A stretch of DNA of 64,000 nt from an uncultured Mollicutes bacterium (lineage in GTDB: Bacteria; Bacillota_I; Bacilli_A; Acholeplasmatales; Anaeroplasmataceae). The translations under genes were made by a program, and so were the position numbers. Of this stretch, positions 42,647-50,944 are shown one piece after another. The stretch is taken from the NCBI GenBank assembly GCA_900540175.1, contig UQFG01000001.1, forward strand, positions 62,001-126,000. The letters are read 5' to 3'. Under the pieces are notes generated by a model that had not been told where the DNA came from, made no database searches, and saw only the letters and a list, made by a program, of their open reading frames with translations. Position 1 is the stretch's first letter, and every line of letters begins with the position of its first letter.

Positions 42647-43951
42647 ATGTGGTACGAAATTTTATATCGTGTACTCAGCATCATCAATTATGTCGTTTTG
42701 ATTGTGATTGCGGTACCTTTACTGATTCAGATTTTATTTGTTCTTTTTGCATGGGTAAAGAAAAAAACGTATCCTAAAAGTGAACAAAAAGCCAAAATCG
42801 CTTATTTGATTCCGGCTTATAATGAAGAAAACGTCATCTACGATACAGTCAAAGATGCTTTGGAAAATCAGGATTATCCGAAAGAATTATTCGATGTGTA
42901 TGTGGTAGCAGATAATTGTACGGACGATACGGCGCGATTGGCCGAAGAGGCTGGCGCAAAAGTCTTGATTCACAATGATCCCGACCCGGCGCATCATATG
43001 GCGCTTTATCCGTTGAAGTACGGAGTCGATTATTTGCTGAAAACCGGTCAGTATGATATGATTATTCATTTGGATGCGGACAACCATATGAATAAAGAAT
43101 TTTCGTCTTTGATGAATGATGCCTATCAAAGCGGCGTTGATTTTGCAAGACCGTATGAAGGGGCGCTTAATGCTACCCAGAATTTTTATACGAAGGCGTG
43201 TACCTTGTTTTATACGTTTGATTCCAGATACGGCAGTCGGGTAAGAGAACGACTGAATATTGCCGCCCACATCAACGGCAGCGGCGCAATGATGTCAACT
43301 CGGATGTTAGAAGCTTGCGGCGGGTATGATCCGGTTTCCATTTCCGATGATGCCGAATTCAATTTTAATCGCATGTTGGAAGGATATAAAGGTCATTACG
43401 TGGAAGATGCCATTGTTTATGAGGACATGCCGTCTTCGTTTAAGGATACACTCAACCGCAACAAAAGAATCTACAACGGCGGTGTCAAACTGCTTAAAAC
43501 CAAGTTGTTGAAGATGCTTGCTAAATTTTTTACAACCGGTCGGATTTCTTATGTTGAAATGTTCATGTCTTATATTTTTATTTTCCTGACGTTTATTTTG
43601 TGTACTTGGATTCCGTTATTTTATATTTACAATTTCACGTTTTTATCACTGGCGGCCTATGAACAAATTCCGTTGACGATGATGGATGCGTCTTATTATT
43701 ATACGCTTTTATGGAATACGATTTATATTGGAGCGGGTATTTTGTTGGCGCTTTTTATCTTTTTCGGTATTTTGCAAGGACTTGTTTTAGTTTTGGTGGA
43801 CTATAAAAAGATGGGGGCTCAATCGCGAAAAGAAATGCTTTCGGCGGCATTTTTGTTTCCGTGCTTTTTGTTCATTTACGTAGTTACGCTTTGTGTTGGG
43901 GCTTTTTCCAAACCGGGCTGGAATAAAATCAAAAGGAATACAGGAAAATAA
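42647..43951 (+). CDS. Membrane glycosyltransferase, family 2
   Basis: A 434-residue protein with one N-terminal membrane segment (VVLIVIAVPLLIQILFVLFA), a cytoplasmic GT-A domain (about 45-280) and three or four C-terminal membrane segments. GT2 motifs are IAYLIPAYNEENVIYDT, DNCTDDTA, the metal-binding HLDADNHM, the acceptor-site SDDAEFN and RNKRIYNGG, the place of the (Q/R)xxRW motif. Such enzymes build or transfer sugar onto lipid or polymer at the membrane. It starts a run with an ABC-2 exporter and UDP-galactopyranose mutase. A -10 TATAAT lies at 42604-42609. Confidence 0.9.
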   Translation: MWYEILYRVLSIINYVVLIVIAVPLLIQILFVLFAWVKKKTYPKSEQKAKIAYLIPAYNEENVIYDTVKDALENQDYPKELFDVYVVADNCTDDTARLAEEAGAKVLIHNDPDPAHHMALYPLKYGVDYLLKTGQYDMIIHLDADNHMNKEFSSLMNDAYQSGVDFARPYEGALNATQNFYTKACTLFYTFDSRYGSRVRERLNIAAHINGSGAMMSTRMLEACGGYDPVSISDDAEFNFNRMLEGYKGHYVEDAIVYEDMPSSFKDTLNRNKRIYNGGVKLLKTKLLKMLAKFFTTGRISYVEMFMSYIFIFLTFILCTWIPLFYIYNFTFLSLAAYEQIPLTMMDASYYYTLLWNTIYIGAGILLALFIFFGILQGLVLVLVDYKKMGAQSRKEMLSAAFLFPCFLFIYVVTLCVGAFSKPGWNKIKRNTGK

Positions 43952-43953
43952 TT

Positions 43954-44904
43954 ATGGAAAAAGATGCACTTGTGATCGAGAATTTGGTTAAATCGTACGG
44001 TACGGTCCATGCGGTCAACGATATTTCGTTTCGGGTCGAAAAAGGATCTTTATTCGCGTTTTTGGGTATCAACGGAGCGGGAAAAAGTACGACGATCAAT
44101 ATTATTTGTTCAATTTTGCAAAAGAATTCCGGTAAGATTTATGTTGACGGCTACGATTTGGATAAAGATGCTTTTAAAATCAAAAACGAAATCGGTATCG
44201 TTTTCCAAAACAGCGTCCTGGATCAGGAATTGACTGTTCTTGAGAATTTGGAGATAAGAACGTCGTTTTACGGGTTATCCAAAGAACAGAAAAAGAAAAA
44301 CATCGAAATGATTATCGAATTGCTGGAATTAAAACCGATTTTGAATCGTGCTATTAAAAATTTAAGCGGTGGTCAGAAAAGAAGAGTCGATATTGCCAGA
44401 GCGATGGTTCATTCACCGAAATTGCTGATATTGGACGAACCGACGACCGGATTGGATCCGAAAACACGGTTGGTTGTCTGGTCTTTGATCGACAAGATCA
44501 GAAGAGAAACGAATATGACGGTTTTTCTGACAACGCACTATTTGGAAGAAGCCGAAAAAGCCTCGAATGTCGTCATTATGGATAAAGGCAAGATCATTGC
44601 TCAAGGCACACCGGTAGAATTGAAAAACCGTTACAGCAATGACTACATTTTATGTTATCGACCGATTGATGAGGCATTTGAAAGAGCGTTGGAACAAAAG
44701 GAAATGACGTACCGATATGCAGAAGAACTCGGTGCTTATAAAATCGTTATCAAATCGAATCAGACGGCTGCAAAAATCATTGCCTCCTTTTCTTCTTACA
44801 TGAACGATATTGAAGTTTTAAAAGGGAATATGGACGATGTATTTTTGAATGTGACCGGAAAAAATATTACGCTAGGTGAAGAAGATGACAAAAAGTTGGA
44901 ATAA
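43954..44904 (+). CDS. ABC exporter ATP-binding protein
   Basis: A 316-residue protein starting 2 bases after the glycosyltransferase stop. It has Walker A GINGAGKSTT, signature LSGGQKRRVD, Walker B LLILDEPTTGLDP and H-loop TTHYLEEAE. The C-terminal extension of about 90 residues ends in MDDVFLNVTGKNI, as in DrrA/NodI-type exporters. It overlaps the permease gene and energises it. The close coupling to the GT2 and glf genes suggests a glycolipid or glycan substrate rather than a drug, an inference from context. Confidence 0.93.
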   Translation: MEKDALVIENLVKSYGTVHAVNDISFRVEKGSLFAFLGINGAGKSTTINIICSILQKNSGKIYVDGYDLDKDAFKIKNEIGIVFQNSVLDQELTVLENLEIRTSFYGLSKEQKKKNIEMIIELLELKPILNRAIKNLSGGQKRRVDIARAMVHSPKLLILDEPTTGLDPKTRLVVWSLIDKIRRETNMTVFLTTHYLEEAEKASNVVIMDKGKIIAQGTPVELKNRYSNDYILCYRPIDEAFERALEQKEMTYRYAEELGAYKIVIKSNQTAAKIIASFSSYMNDIEVLKGNMDDVFLNVTGKNITLGEEDDKKLE

Positions 44905-45850
44905 CTCGTTTCATATTTTTTTCCAATTGACGAAAAGACATTTTTTGGTTTTTTTCAAAAATAAAATCCGTGTTTTTTATACACTGATGGTACCGTTGAT
45001 TATCTTAGCGGTATACATTTGTTTTTTAAGAGAATTGGAACTGTCGACCGTTGAAAATATGTTGTATCAACTTAATATTCCTTATACGGCCGAACTGAAG
45101 AAATATTTGGATATTTTGGTTGATTCGTGGATGTTATCCGGAATTATAACATTAAGTACCATTACCATTTCGATCCAAACCAATAATATTATCATCAATG
45201 ATAAAGAAAACGGGGTCAACCGCGATTTTGCTTCCTCTCCGATTAATAAAAATTTACTGATCGGCAGTTATTTTTTATTTAATTTTATCGTTACGCTTTT
45301 GATTTGTTTTGTCGTTTTGTTGGTTTGTTTGATTTATTTGTTGGTGATGGGGGAATTTGTGATCTCGTTTGCTGATTTTATCATGATGATTGCCATTCTT
45401 TCCCTATCGTCGATTACCTCGACGTTGCTTACGATCTTTATCTGTTCGTTTATTAAAAGAGAGTCGACCTTGGCTTCTTTGATTGCGATCTTCTCCGCGA
45501 TTGCCGGTTTCTTGATTGGGGCATACATGCCGCTTTCCATGTTTCCGGGATGGTTGCGAAACGTTTGTTGTTTCATACCGGGAACCTATTCGTGTGGTTT
45601 GATGCGGTTTGCGTTTTTGAATACGCCGATTGAATTGTTTACTCAATTTATGCAAACCCAAGGCGGCATTGAAAATGCGTCCGAATTGATTGCTTCCTTA
45701 ACCAATAGTTTCGGCTGGAATATCAATTGTTTCGGTGTTGATATCGCCATCGGTTATCAGGCATTGATTAATATCGGTTGGGTGGTCGTTTTCGTCGTTG
45801 CCAATGTGCTTTCCGGAAAATATTTGGCCAAAGTAACGGTCGATCAATAG
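44885..45850 (+). CDS. ABC-2 type exporter permease
   Basis: The start is placed at ATG 44885, 6 bases after aggtga and inside the ATPase gene; GTG 44876 would lie within that site. The product is 321 residues with six hydrophobic segments, the first at about 28-45 (MVPLIILAVYICFL), then TLSTITISIQTNN, LFNFIVTLLICFVVLL, MMIAILSLSSITSTLLTIF, LIAIFSAIAGFLIGAYM and IGWVVVFVVANVL. DrrB/NodJ-like layout. Only 10 bases separate it from glf. Confidence 0.92.
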   Translation: MTKSWNNSFHIFFQLTKRHFLVFFKNKIRVFYTLMVPLIILAVYICFLRELELSTVENMLYQLNIPYTAELKKYLDILVDSWMLSGIITLSTITISIQTNNIIINDKENGVNRDFASSPINKNLLIGSYFLFNFIVTLLICFVVLLVCLIYLLVMGEFVISFADFIMMIAILSLSSITSTLLTIFICSFIKRESTLASLIAIFSAIAGFLIGAYMPLSMFPGWLRNVCCFIPGTYSCGLMRFAFLNTPIELFTQFMQTQGGIENASELIASLTNSFGWNINCFGVDIAIGYQALINIGWVVVFVVANVLSGKYLAKVTVDQ

Positions 45851-45860
45851 GAGAAAAAGA

Positions 45861-46958
45861 ATGTACGATTATATCATAGTAGGATCGGGATTATACGGAT
45901 CGGTATGTGCGTATGAACTGACAAAAAGAGGATATCGGTGTTTGGTGCTTGAAAAAAGAGACCACATCGGCGGGAATATCTACACCGAAGAAATAGAAGG
46001 AATCCGGGTGCATAAGTATGGTGCGCATATTTTTCATACGGATGAGAAGAAGATTTGGGATTATGTACAACAGTTTGCGACATTTAATCAATACATCAAT
46101 CAACCGGTGGCACGCTACAAAAACGAATGCTATAATCTACCGTTTAATATGAATACGTTCACGAAATTGTGGCCGGATGTCTTTACACCTCAAGAAGCAA
46201 AACGGAAAATAGAAGAAGAAAAGAAAGCATATCCAATTGAAGAACCGAAGAATTTAGAAGAACAGGCGATCAAATTGGTAGGGCCAACGATCTATGAGAA
46301 ACTGGTGAAAGGGTACACGGCCAAACAGTGGGGCAGAGCGTGTACGGAATTACCGCCGTTTATCATCAAACGGTTACCGGTACGATTCACGTTTGATAAC
46401 AATTACTTTAACGACCGGTATCAGGGGATCCCGATCGGAGGATATACGGCGTTGATCGAAAAGATGCTAGAAGGAATCGAAGTCAGAACCAATACAGATT
46501 ATTTGAAAGAAAAAGAGCGGTGGAACGAAGAGGGAAAGAAGATCATCTATACAGGAGCGATCGATGCGTATTATGGATATTGTTACGGAGCGTTAGAATA
46601 CCGGAGTTTGGCGTTTGAAAACGAGATCAAAGAAGAAAAGAATTATCAAGGGAATGCGGTAATCAATTATACGGACTATGAGGTACCGTATACGCGAATC
46701 ATCGAACATAAACATTTTGAATTCGATGTAGAAAGTAAGAAGACGGTCATCACGAAAGAATATTCCAAACAATGGGAAGTAGGAGATGAGCCGTATTATC
46801 CGGTCAATGATGAGAAAAACAACGAATTATACCAGAAGTATCAAGCCTTGGCAGAAAAAGAAGAACAAGTGATATTCGGCGGCCGTTTGGGGCAGTACAA
46901 ATACTATGATATGGATGATGTGATTAAGAGTGCGCTTCAATGGATTGATACAATTTGA
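45861..46958 (+). CDS. glf: UDP-galactopyranose mutase
   Basis: A 365-residue flavoenzyme: FAD-binding IIVGSGLYGSVCAYEL, EKRDHIGGNIYTE, the substrate-lid region and YQGIPIGGYTALIEKML, and the late RLGQYKYYDMDD motif. It converts UDP-galactopyranose to UDP-galactofuranose, the donor for galactofuranose in cell-surface glycans; the reduced flavin forms an adduct with the sugar. By eye it uses more A-ending codons than its neighbours, so it may be acquired. It ends the GT2-ABC-ABC-glf operon, and a two-way terminator follows. Confidence 0.96.
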   Translation: MYDYIIVGSGLYGSVCAYELTKRGYRCLVLEKRDHIGGNIYTEEIEGIRVHKYGAHIFHTDEKKIWDYVQQFATFNQYINQPVARYKNECYNLPFNMNTFTKLWPDVFTPQEAKRKIEEEKKAYPIEEPKNLEEQAIKLVGPTIYEKLVKGYTAKQWGRACTELPPFIIKRLPVRFTFDNNYFNDRYQGIPIGGYTALIEKMLEGIEVRTNTDYLKEKERWNEEGKKIIYTGAIDAYYGYCYGALEYRSLAFENEIKEEKNYQGNAVINYTDYEVPYTRIIEHKHFEFDVESKKTVITKEYSKQWEVGDEPYYPVNDEKNNELYQKYQALAEKEEQVIFGGRLGQYKYYDMDDVIKSALQWIDTI

Positions 46959-46963
46959 TAAAA

Positions 46964-47000
46964 AAAGCATTTTCTTAAGAATTTTTAAGAAAATGCTTTT
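46964..47000. terminator. Bidirectional terminator between glf and the DUF368 gene
   Basis: A 15-bp perfect stem AAAGCATTTTCTTAA (46964-46978) / TTAAGAAAATGCTTT (46985-46999) with a short loop, A-rich before and T-rich after. The right arm also encodes the last codons and the stop of the minus-strand gene. Confidence 0.92.
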
Positions 47001-47953
47001 TTGTTTGATTCAATGGAATCATTTTGTGTTTTTTTTCGTTCGTAGCGAACAAATAAATAAGAAAGAACGGTCCCGATGATAAATAACGGAATTCCAATTC
47101 CAAGTTCAAGCGGCATAGAAGTATGACCGGCTTTCCAAGATTCGTAAACCACCCAAATATCCGGATTGACAAACATGGAAACAATCGATCCCAAAGACAA
47201 ACCGACGATTAAGAAGAAAGCCGTCTTTCGGTATTTTGAAAATAAAGACGTAAGCAGTTTGGAAAAGGTTACCAAGCCGATCAATCCACCTAGTCCGAGG
47301 GCTGCATAAACGAAAAAGATTTGCGGGTTATTTTGCCAGTAAGAAAATGATACCGTTTCGATTAAGGGATTGAAATAACCGAATGCCATTAGAAGGGCTG
47401 TCGCACTCAAACCGGGGACAATTTGGGTGATGGCCACCAAATAACCTAAGAAGAAAAATAAAAGATAATGGTAAAAATTTAAGTTTTCCAAACTTTGGTT
47501 TCCGGTTTGATCGAAAATCGAAACGACACCGATGATAATCGGTAAGGCTACGCCCAAAAGAAACAAGATTATTCTGATGGGGGTGGTTACCTCATTTTTA
47601 ATTTCGTCGGTTACAGCCGGGAATGCCCCCAACATTAACCCGGCAAACAAAGCCACGATGGCAAACGGAAGAATTTTTAACAGTTGCTGAACGGTAATAA
47701 ACCCGATTAAAAGCCCGATGATTACACCGATCGCAATCGGAAGTAAAAACAATAAACACGCTCGAAATCGTTTGACTAGATTGCCGATGGCATATAACAG
47801 TTTATCGTACAGTTTAAATAAAATCGCAATTGTCGATCCGCTGATACCGGGAACAATGACTGCCAAACCGATAAAAAAACCTAAAAAGGAACTTTTTATG
47901 ATTTCTTGTTTGTTTTGGTAATGTAAATCGATTTCCTGTTGTTCTTTTTGCAT
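46985..47953 (-). CDS. DUF368 / PopT-type polyprenyl-phosphate transporter
   Basis: A 322-residue membrane protein with about nine hydrophobic segments. Two inverted-repeat-like motifs stand out: FIGLAVIVPGISGSTIAIL (N-terminal) and TQIVPGLSATALLMAFG (central), the hallmark VPGxS pairs of DUF368. Members (PopT) return undecaprenyl phosphate across the membrane so that the lipid carrier can be reused. Position opposite a glycan cluster fits this. The end of the gene lies in the shared terminator. Confidence 0.9.
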   Translation of the reverse strand: MQKEQQEIDLHYQNKQEIIKSSFLGFFIGLAVIVPGISGSTIAILFKLYDKLLYAIGNLVKRFRACLLFLLPIAIGVIIGLLIGFITVQQLLKILPFAIVALFAGLMLGAFPAVTDEIKNEVTTPIRIILFLLGVALPIIIGVVSIFDQTGNQSLENLNFYHYLLFFFLGYLVAITQIVPGLSATALLMAFGYFNPLIETVSFSYWQNNPQIFFVYAALGLGGLIGLVTFSKLLTSLFSKYRKTAFFLIVGLSLGSIVSMFVNPDIWVVYESWKAGHTSMPLELGIGIPLFIIGTVLSYLFVRYERKKTQNDSIESNKKAFS

Positions 47954-47982
47954 TGTCTAAACACTCCTTTTACAGTGAAAAT

Positions 47983-48006
47983 AAAAAAACCAAAATTGGT
48001 TTTTTT
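47983..48006 (-). terminator. Terminator after the DegV gene (minus strand)
   Basis: Perfect stem AAAAAAACCAA / TTGGTTTTTTT with a 2-base loop, between the DegV stop and the DUF368 start. Confidence 0.8.
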
Positions 48007-48013
48007 AACTTAT

Positions 48014-48838
48014 TTAAAAACAAACAATTACGCCGTTTTCCAAGGCATAAAAAGAAGCAAGGCCATGCATTTTGCGAACGATGACTTCTTTGAAATCGTA
48101 TTTACTGCGAATTTTATCTTGCAATTCTAGACCCAATTCTTCATTTTCGCAATAGGTGATGATACAGGTTCTTTCTTTGAAATTCTGGATTCGTTCGCCG
48201 ATTCCGTCTACCAAACGCTGGAAAGCCAATTTTCTAGTTCTCGGTTTTTCGGCCACTTTGATTTCTCCGTCTTGGGCTTCACAAAGCGGTTTTACGTGTA
48301 AAACACCGGCAATAATGGATGTGATTCGACTCATTCTGCCATTTTTAACGAGATTATCAAAGCGGTCTAAGACGAACAATAAATGCAATTGATCACGGAA
48401 AGCGATGATTTCTTTACAGATTTTTTCAAAATCGTACCCTTTTTTGATGAGTCGCACCAACTCATCGACGATCAATGCCATGGAACCACTGGTCGCCATG
48501 GAGTCGATCACAAAACAGGCATTTTCGGACATCTCACTGGCTACTTTGGCGCTGTTGTATGTACCGCTTAATTTCGATGTAATGGTAACGCAAAAATTAA
48601 ACGGAGCCGAATACGATTCCAAAAAACTGCCCGGCGATGGACAGGAGGTCGTACTTTTAGTAGAAGAAGCATGCATCGCTTCCAACATTTCTTTCGTATC
48701 TAAAGTATCGGTATCAATAAATTCTTTATCTTCTATATGAATGGTTAGTGGCACAACTTCAAAATCGATTTCCTCATCGACAATCGCATCGGATGATAAA
48801 TCACTGCTGCTATCTACGATTATTTTGAATTTTTTCAT
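48014..48838 (-). CDS. DegV family fatty-acid-binding protein
   Basis: A 274-residue soluble protein: KIIVDSSSDLSSDAI, the TTSCPSPGSFLESY loop, ITSKLSGTYNSAKVAS and DSMATSGSMALIVDE are DegV signatures that line the fatty-acid pocket. The C-terminal domain has MSRITSIIAGVLHVKPLCEA. DegV proteins (FakB type) present fatty acids to the kinase FakA, making acyl-phosphate for phospholipid synthesis. No FakA is in this window. It is near a PlsC-like acyltransferase on the same strand. Confidence 0.93.
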   Translation of the reverse strand: MKKFKIIVDSSSDLSSDAIVDEEIDFEVVPLTIHIEDKEFIDTDTLDTKEMLEAMHASSTKSTTSCPSPGSFLESYSAPFNFCVTITSKLSGTYNSAKVASEMSENACFVIDSMATSGSMALIVDELVRLIKKGYDFEKICKEIIAFRDQLHLLFVLDRFDNLVKNGRMSRITSIIAGVLHVKPLCEAQDGEIKVAEKPRTRKLAFQRLVDGIGERIQNFKERTCIITYCENEELGLELQDKIRSKYDFKEVIVRKMHGLASFYALENGVIVCF

Positions 48839-48928
48839 AGTTTATCCTTCTTTCTATCCAATTTAATTATAGTAGAGATTGCCTCAAAATACAATCTTTT
48901 CTTTTGAACTGGGCCTTTTTCTTAGGAA

Positions 48929-49702
48929 TTAAAGCGTTTTTTTGATGCCGTTTTCATAGTAGTAATCGCTATGTTCGATGAAGTAATCAGATATCATTTT
49001 ATGAATGTTTTCGGTTGTTTGTTCGATTGTTTTGGTGCGGTTTTCTTCCTGCTTGATAAAGTAGGGTTCGAAAAAATGAAGATGAACCACCGGTTTTTTG
49101 CGAAACAGTTTCAAAATTCCTTTCGGTTTGTGAAAAGTAAAACAGCACGGGAGGATCGGTTTGTCATATTTAACGGCAAAATGAAAAGCACCGGGTAAAA
49201 AATTGCGGATATGATCGCAGTAGGGCATTAAGGCCGCTTCCGGATAAAAAAGGATATTTTGTTTTTTGTCTAGCGTTTGAGCCGTTTCCTGATCGAATTT
49301 TCGAAGTAGCCTGCGTTGTTCCGGAATCGGAACGGCGGCGGCCAACCGCATGTATTTGGAAATCAGACCAAACCCTAAATTGCTCTGTAACATGGTAACG
49401 TATACTTTGGTGAAATACATGCTGCCGACGATGAAAAAGGCATCCAGCGGATGGATATGATTGGAAACCATCAATGCTCCTTTGACTTTTCTTTTGTTTT
49501 CTTTGCCGGTGATTTTGAGGCCCATCCACCATTTCGGTACAACCAACCATAATCGAGTAAAAAAAACAATGATTTTAGAAGCAATCCGAAACGACAGACG
49601 GCGGTTATAAAAGATGTAGTTTTCGTTTAACACCACTTGTTTGGGATGAAAACCATTGTCATAGGTATGTTCATTTTCATTTTTGATCTGTTTTTCTTCC
49701 AT
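48929..49702 (-). CDS. PlsC-like lysophospholipid acyltransferase
   Basis: A 257-residue protein with one hydrophobic stretch (ASKIIVFFTRLWLVVPKWW). The catalytic HX4D is HIHPLD in MVSNHIHPLDAFF. The acyl-acceptor motif is FYPEAALMP, with EAA in place of the more common EGT. Motif III is AVPIPEQRRL. It transfers acyl groups to glycerol-phosphate or a related lipid at the membrane. With DegV and DUF368 it gives this strand a lipid-envelope theme. It is divergent to mnmA. Confidence 0.88.
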   Translation of the reverse strand: MEEKQIKNENEHTYDNGFHPKQVVLNENYIFYNRRLSFRIASKIIVFFTRLWLVVPKWWMGLKITGKENKRKVKGALMVSNHIHPLDAFFIVGSMYFTKVYVTMLQSNLGFGLISKYMRLAAAVPIPEQRRLLRKFDQETAQTLDKKQNILFYPEAALMPYCDHIRNFLPGAFHFAVKYDKPILPCCFTFHKPKGILKLFRKKPVVHLHFFEPYFIKQEENRTKTIEQTTENIHKMISDYFIEHSDYYYENGIKKTL

Positions 49703-49813
49703 AGGGGTATCTCCTTAAACTCATCTTCATTATACGAGAAATATCGGATAATTTCTAGATTATTTTTGCGTTCTGTGATAAAATGAATTGAAAAAGCGGA
49801 AGAAGGTGTTGGT

Positions 49814-50944
49814 ATGAAAAAAGTCATTCTCGGGTTATCCGGCGGAGTAGATTCCTCCGTGGCTTTGGCATTGTTAAAAGAACAGGGATATTTGGTAGAA
49901 GCGATGTTTATGCGGAATTGGGATTCTTTAGCCAATCACGATGTTTTGGGGAATCCAGATTTGAATGAAGAGGTTTGTCCTCAGGAACAAGATTATCAGG
50001 ACGCGGTAAAAGTTGCCGAGAAACTTGAAATCCCGCTTCATCGGGTCGATTTTATCGAAGAATACTGGAATACGGTTTTTGATTATTTTTTAAGGGAATA
50101 CCGTCAAGGCAGAACACCGAATCCGGATATCATGTGCAATAAATATATCAAATTCAATGCTTTTTTGAAAAAAGCTGAGGAACTCGGTGCCGATTATATT
50201 GCGATGGGACACTATGCCAGAGTTCGCCACGAAAAGGATAAAAGTTATTTACTGCGCGGTGTGGATGCCAATAAAGATCAAACGTACTTTTTATGCATGC
50301 TTCATCAGGAACAATTGAGAAAAGCCCTTTTTCCGATTGGCGATTTAACCAAAGAAGAGGTGCGTAAATTGGCTTTAGCACAACATCTTGCTACCGCGAC
50401 GAAAAAAGATTCAACCGGGATCTGTTTTATCGGTGAGCGCAATTTCAAGCAGTTTTTGAAAAATTATTTGCCGGCGCAACCGGGCAATATGGTTGCCGTT
50501 GACGGGACGGTGATCGGCCGGCATGATGGATTGATGTATTACACCATCGGGCAACGCAAAGGGCTTGGAATCGGCGGTTCAAATCGGTATGCTTCCGATG
50601 CATGGTTTGTTGTTGGAAAGGATTTGGAAAAAAACGAATTGATTGTCGGACAAGGCCATGACAGTCTTTATTTGGAATCCAACTGGTGTACGGCCAAAGA
50701 GGCCAACTGGATTTGTGATCGTCCTGTTGAAGGAAAAGCCTATACGGCAAAGTTTCGGTATCGCCAAAAAGATCAAAAAGTTACCATTGGATATGTAGAT
50801 GAAACGACGATCAACGTTTTTTATCCCGATTGTTGCCGAGCTGTTACACCAGGGCAGGCGGTCGTTTTATACGATGGAGAAATTTGTTTGGGCGGAGCGA
50901 TCATCGATACGGTCTATTACGACAATGAAAGAAGAAAATACTGA
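49814..50944 (+). CDS. mnmA: tRNA 2-thiouridylase
   Basis: A 376-residue enzyme: PP-loop LGLSGGVDSSVAL, MRNWDS, catalytic Cys in NPDIMCNKYIKF, second Cys in STGICFIGERNF, and GQRKGLGIGG. It makes 2-thiouridine at position 34 of tRNA-Lys/Glu/Gln with sulfur from IscS. ATG 49814 has a gaaggtg ribosome site. The stop overlaps recD2 by 1 base (TGATG). The mnmA-recD2-alaS order matches Bacillus. Confidence 0.97.
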   Translation: MKKVILGLSGGVDSSVALALLKEQGYLVEAMFMRNWDSLANHDVLGNPDLNEEVCPQEQDYQDAVKVAEKLEIPLHRVDFIEEYWNTVFDYFLREYRQGRTPNPDIMCNKYIKFNAFLKKAEELGADYIAMGHYARVRHEKDKSYLLRGVDANKDQTYFLCMLHQEQLRKALFPIGDLTKEEVRKLALAQHLATATKKDSTGICFIGERNFKQFLKNYLPAQPGNMVAVDGTVIGRHDGLMYYTIGQRKGLGIGGSNRYASDAWFVVGKDLEKNELIVGQGHDSLYLESNWCTAKEANWICDRPVEGKAYTAKFRYRQKDQKVTIGYVDETTINVFYPDCCRAVTPGQAVVLYDGEICLGGAIIDTVYYDNERRKY

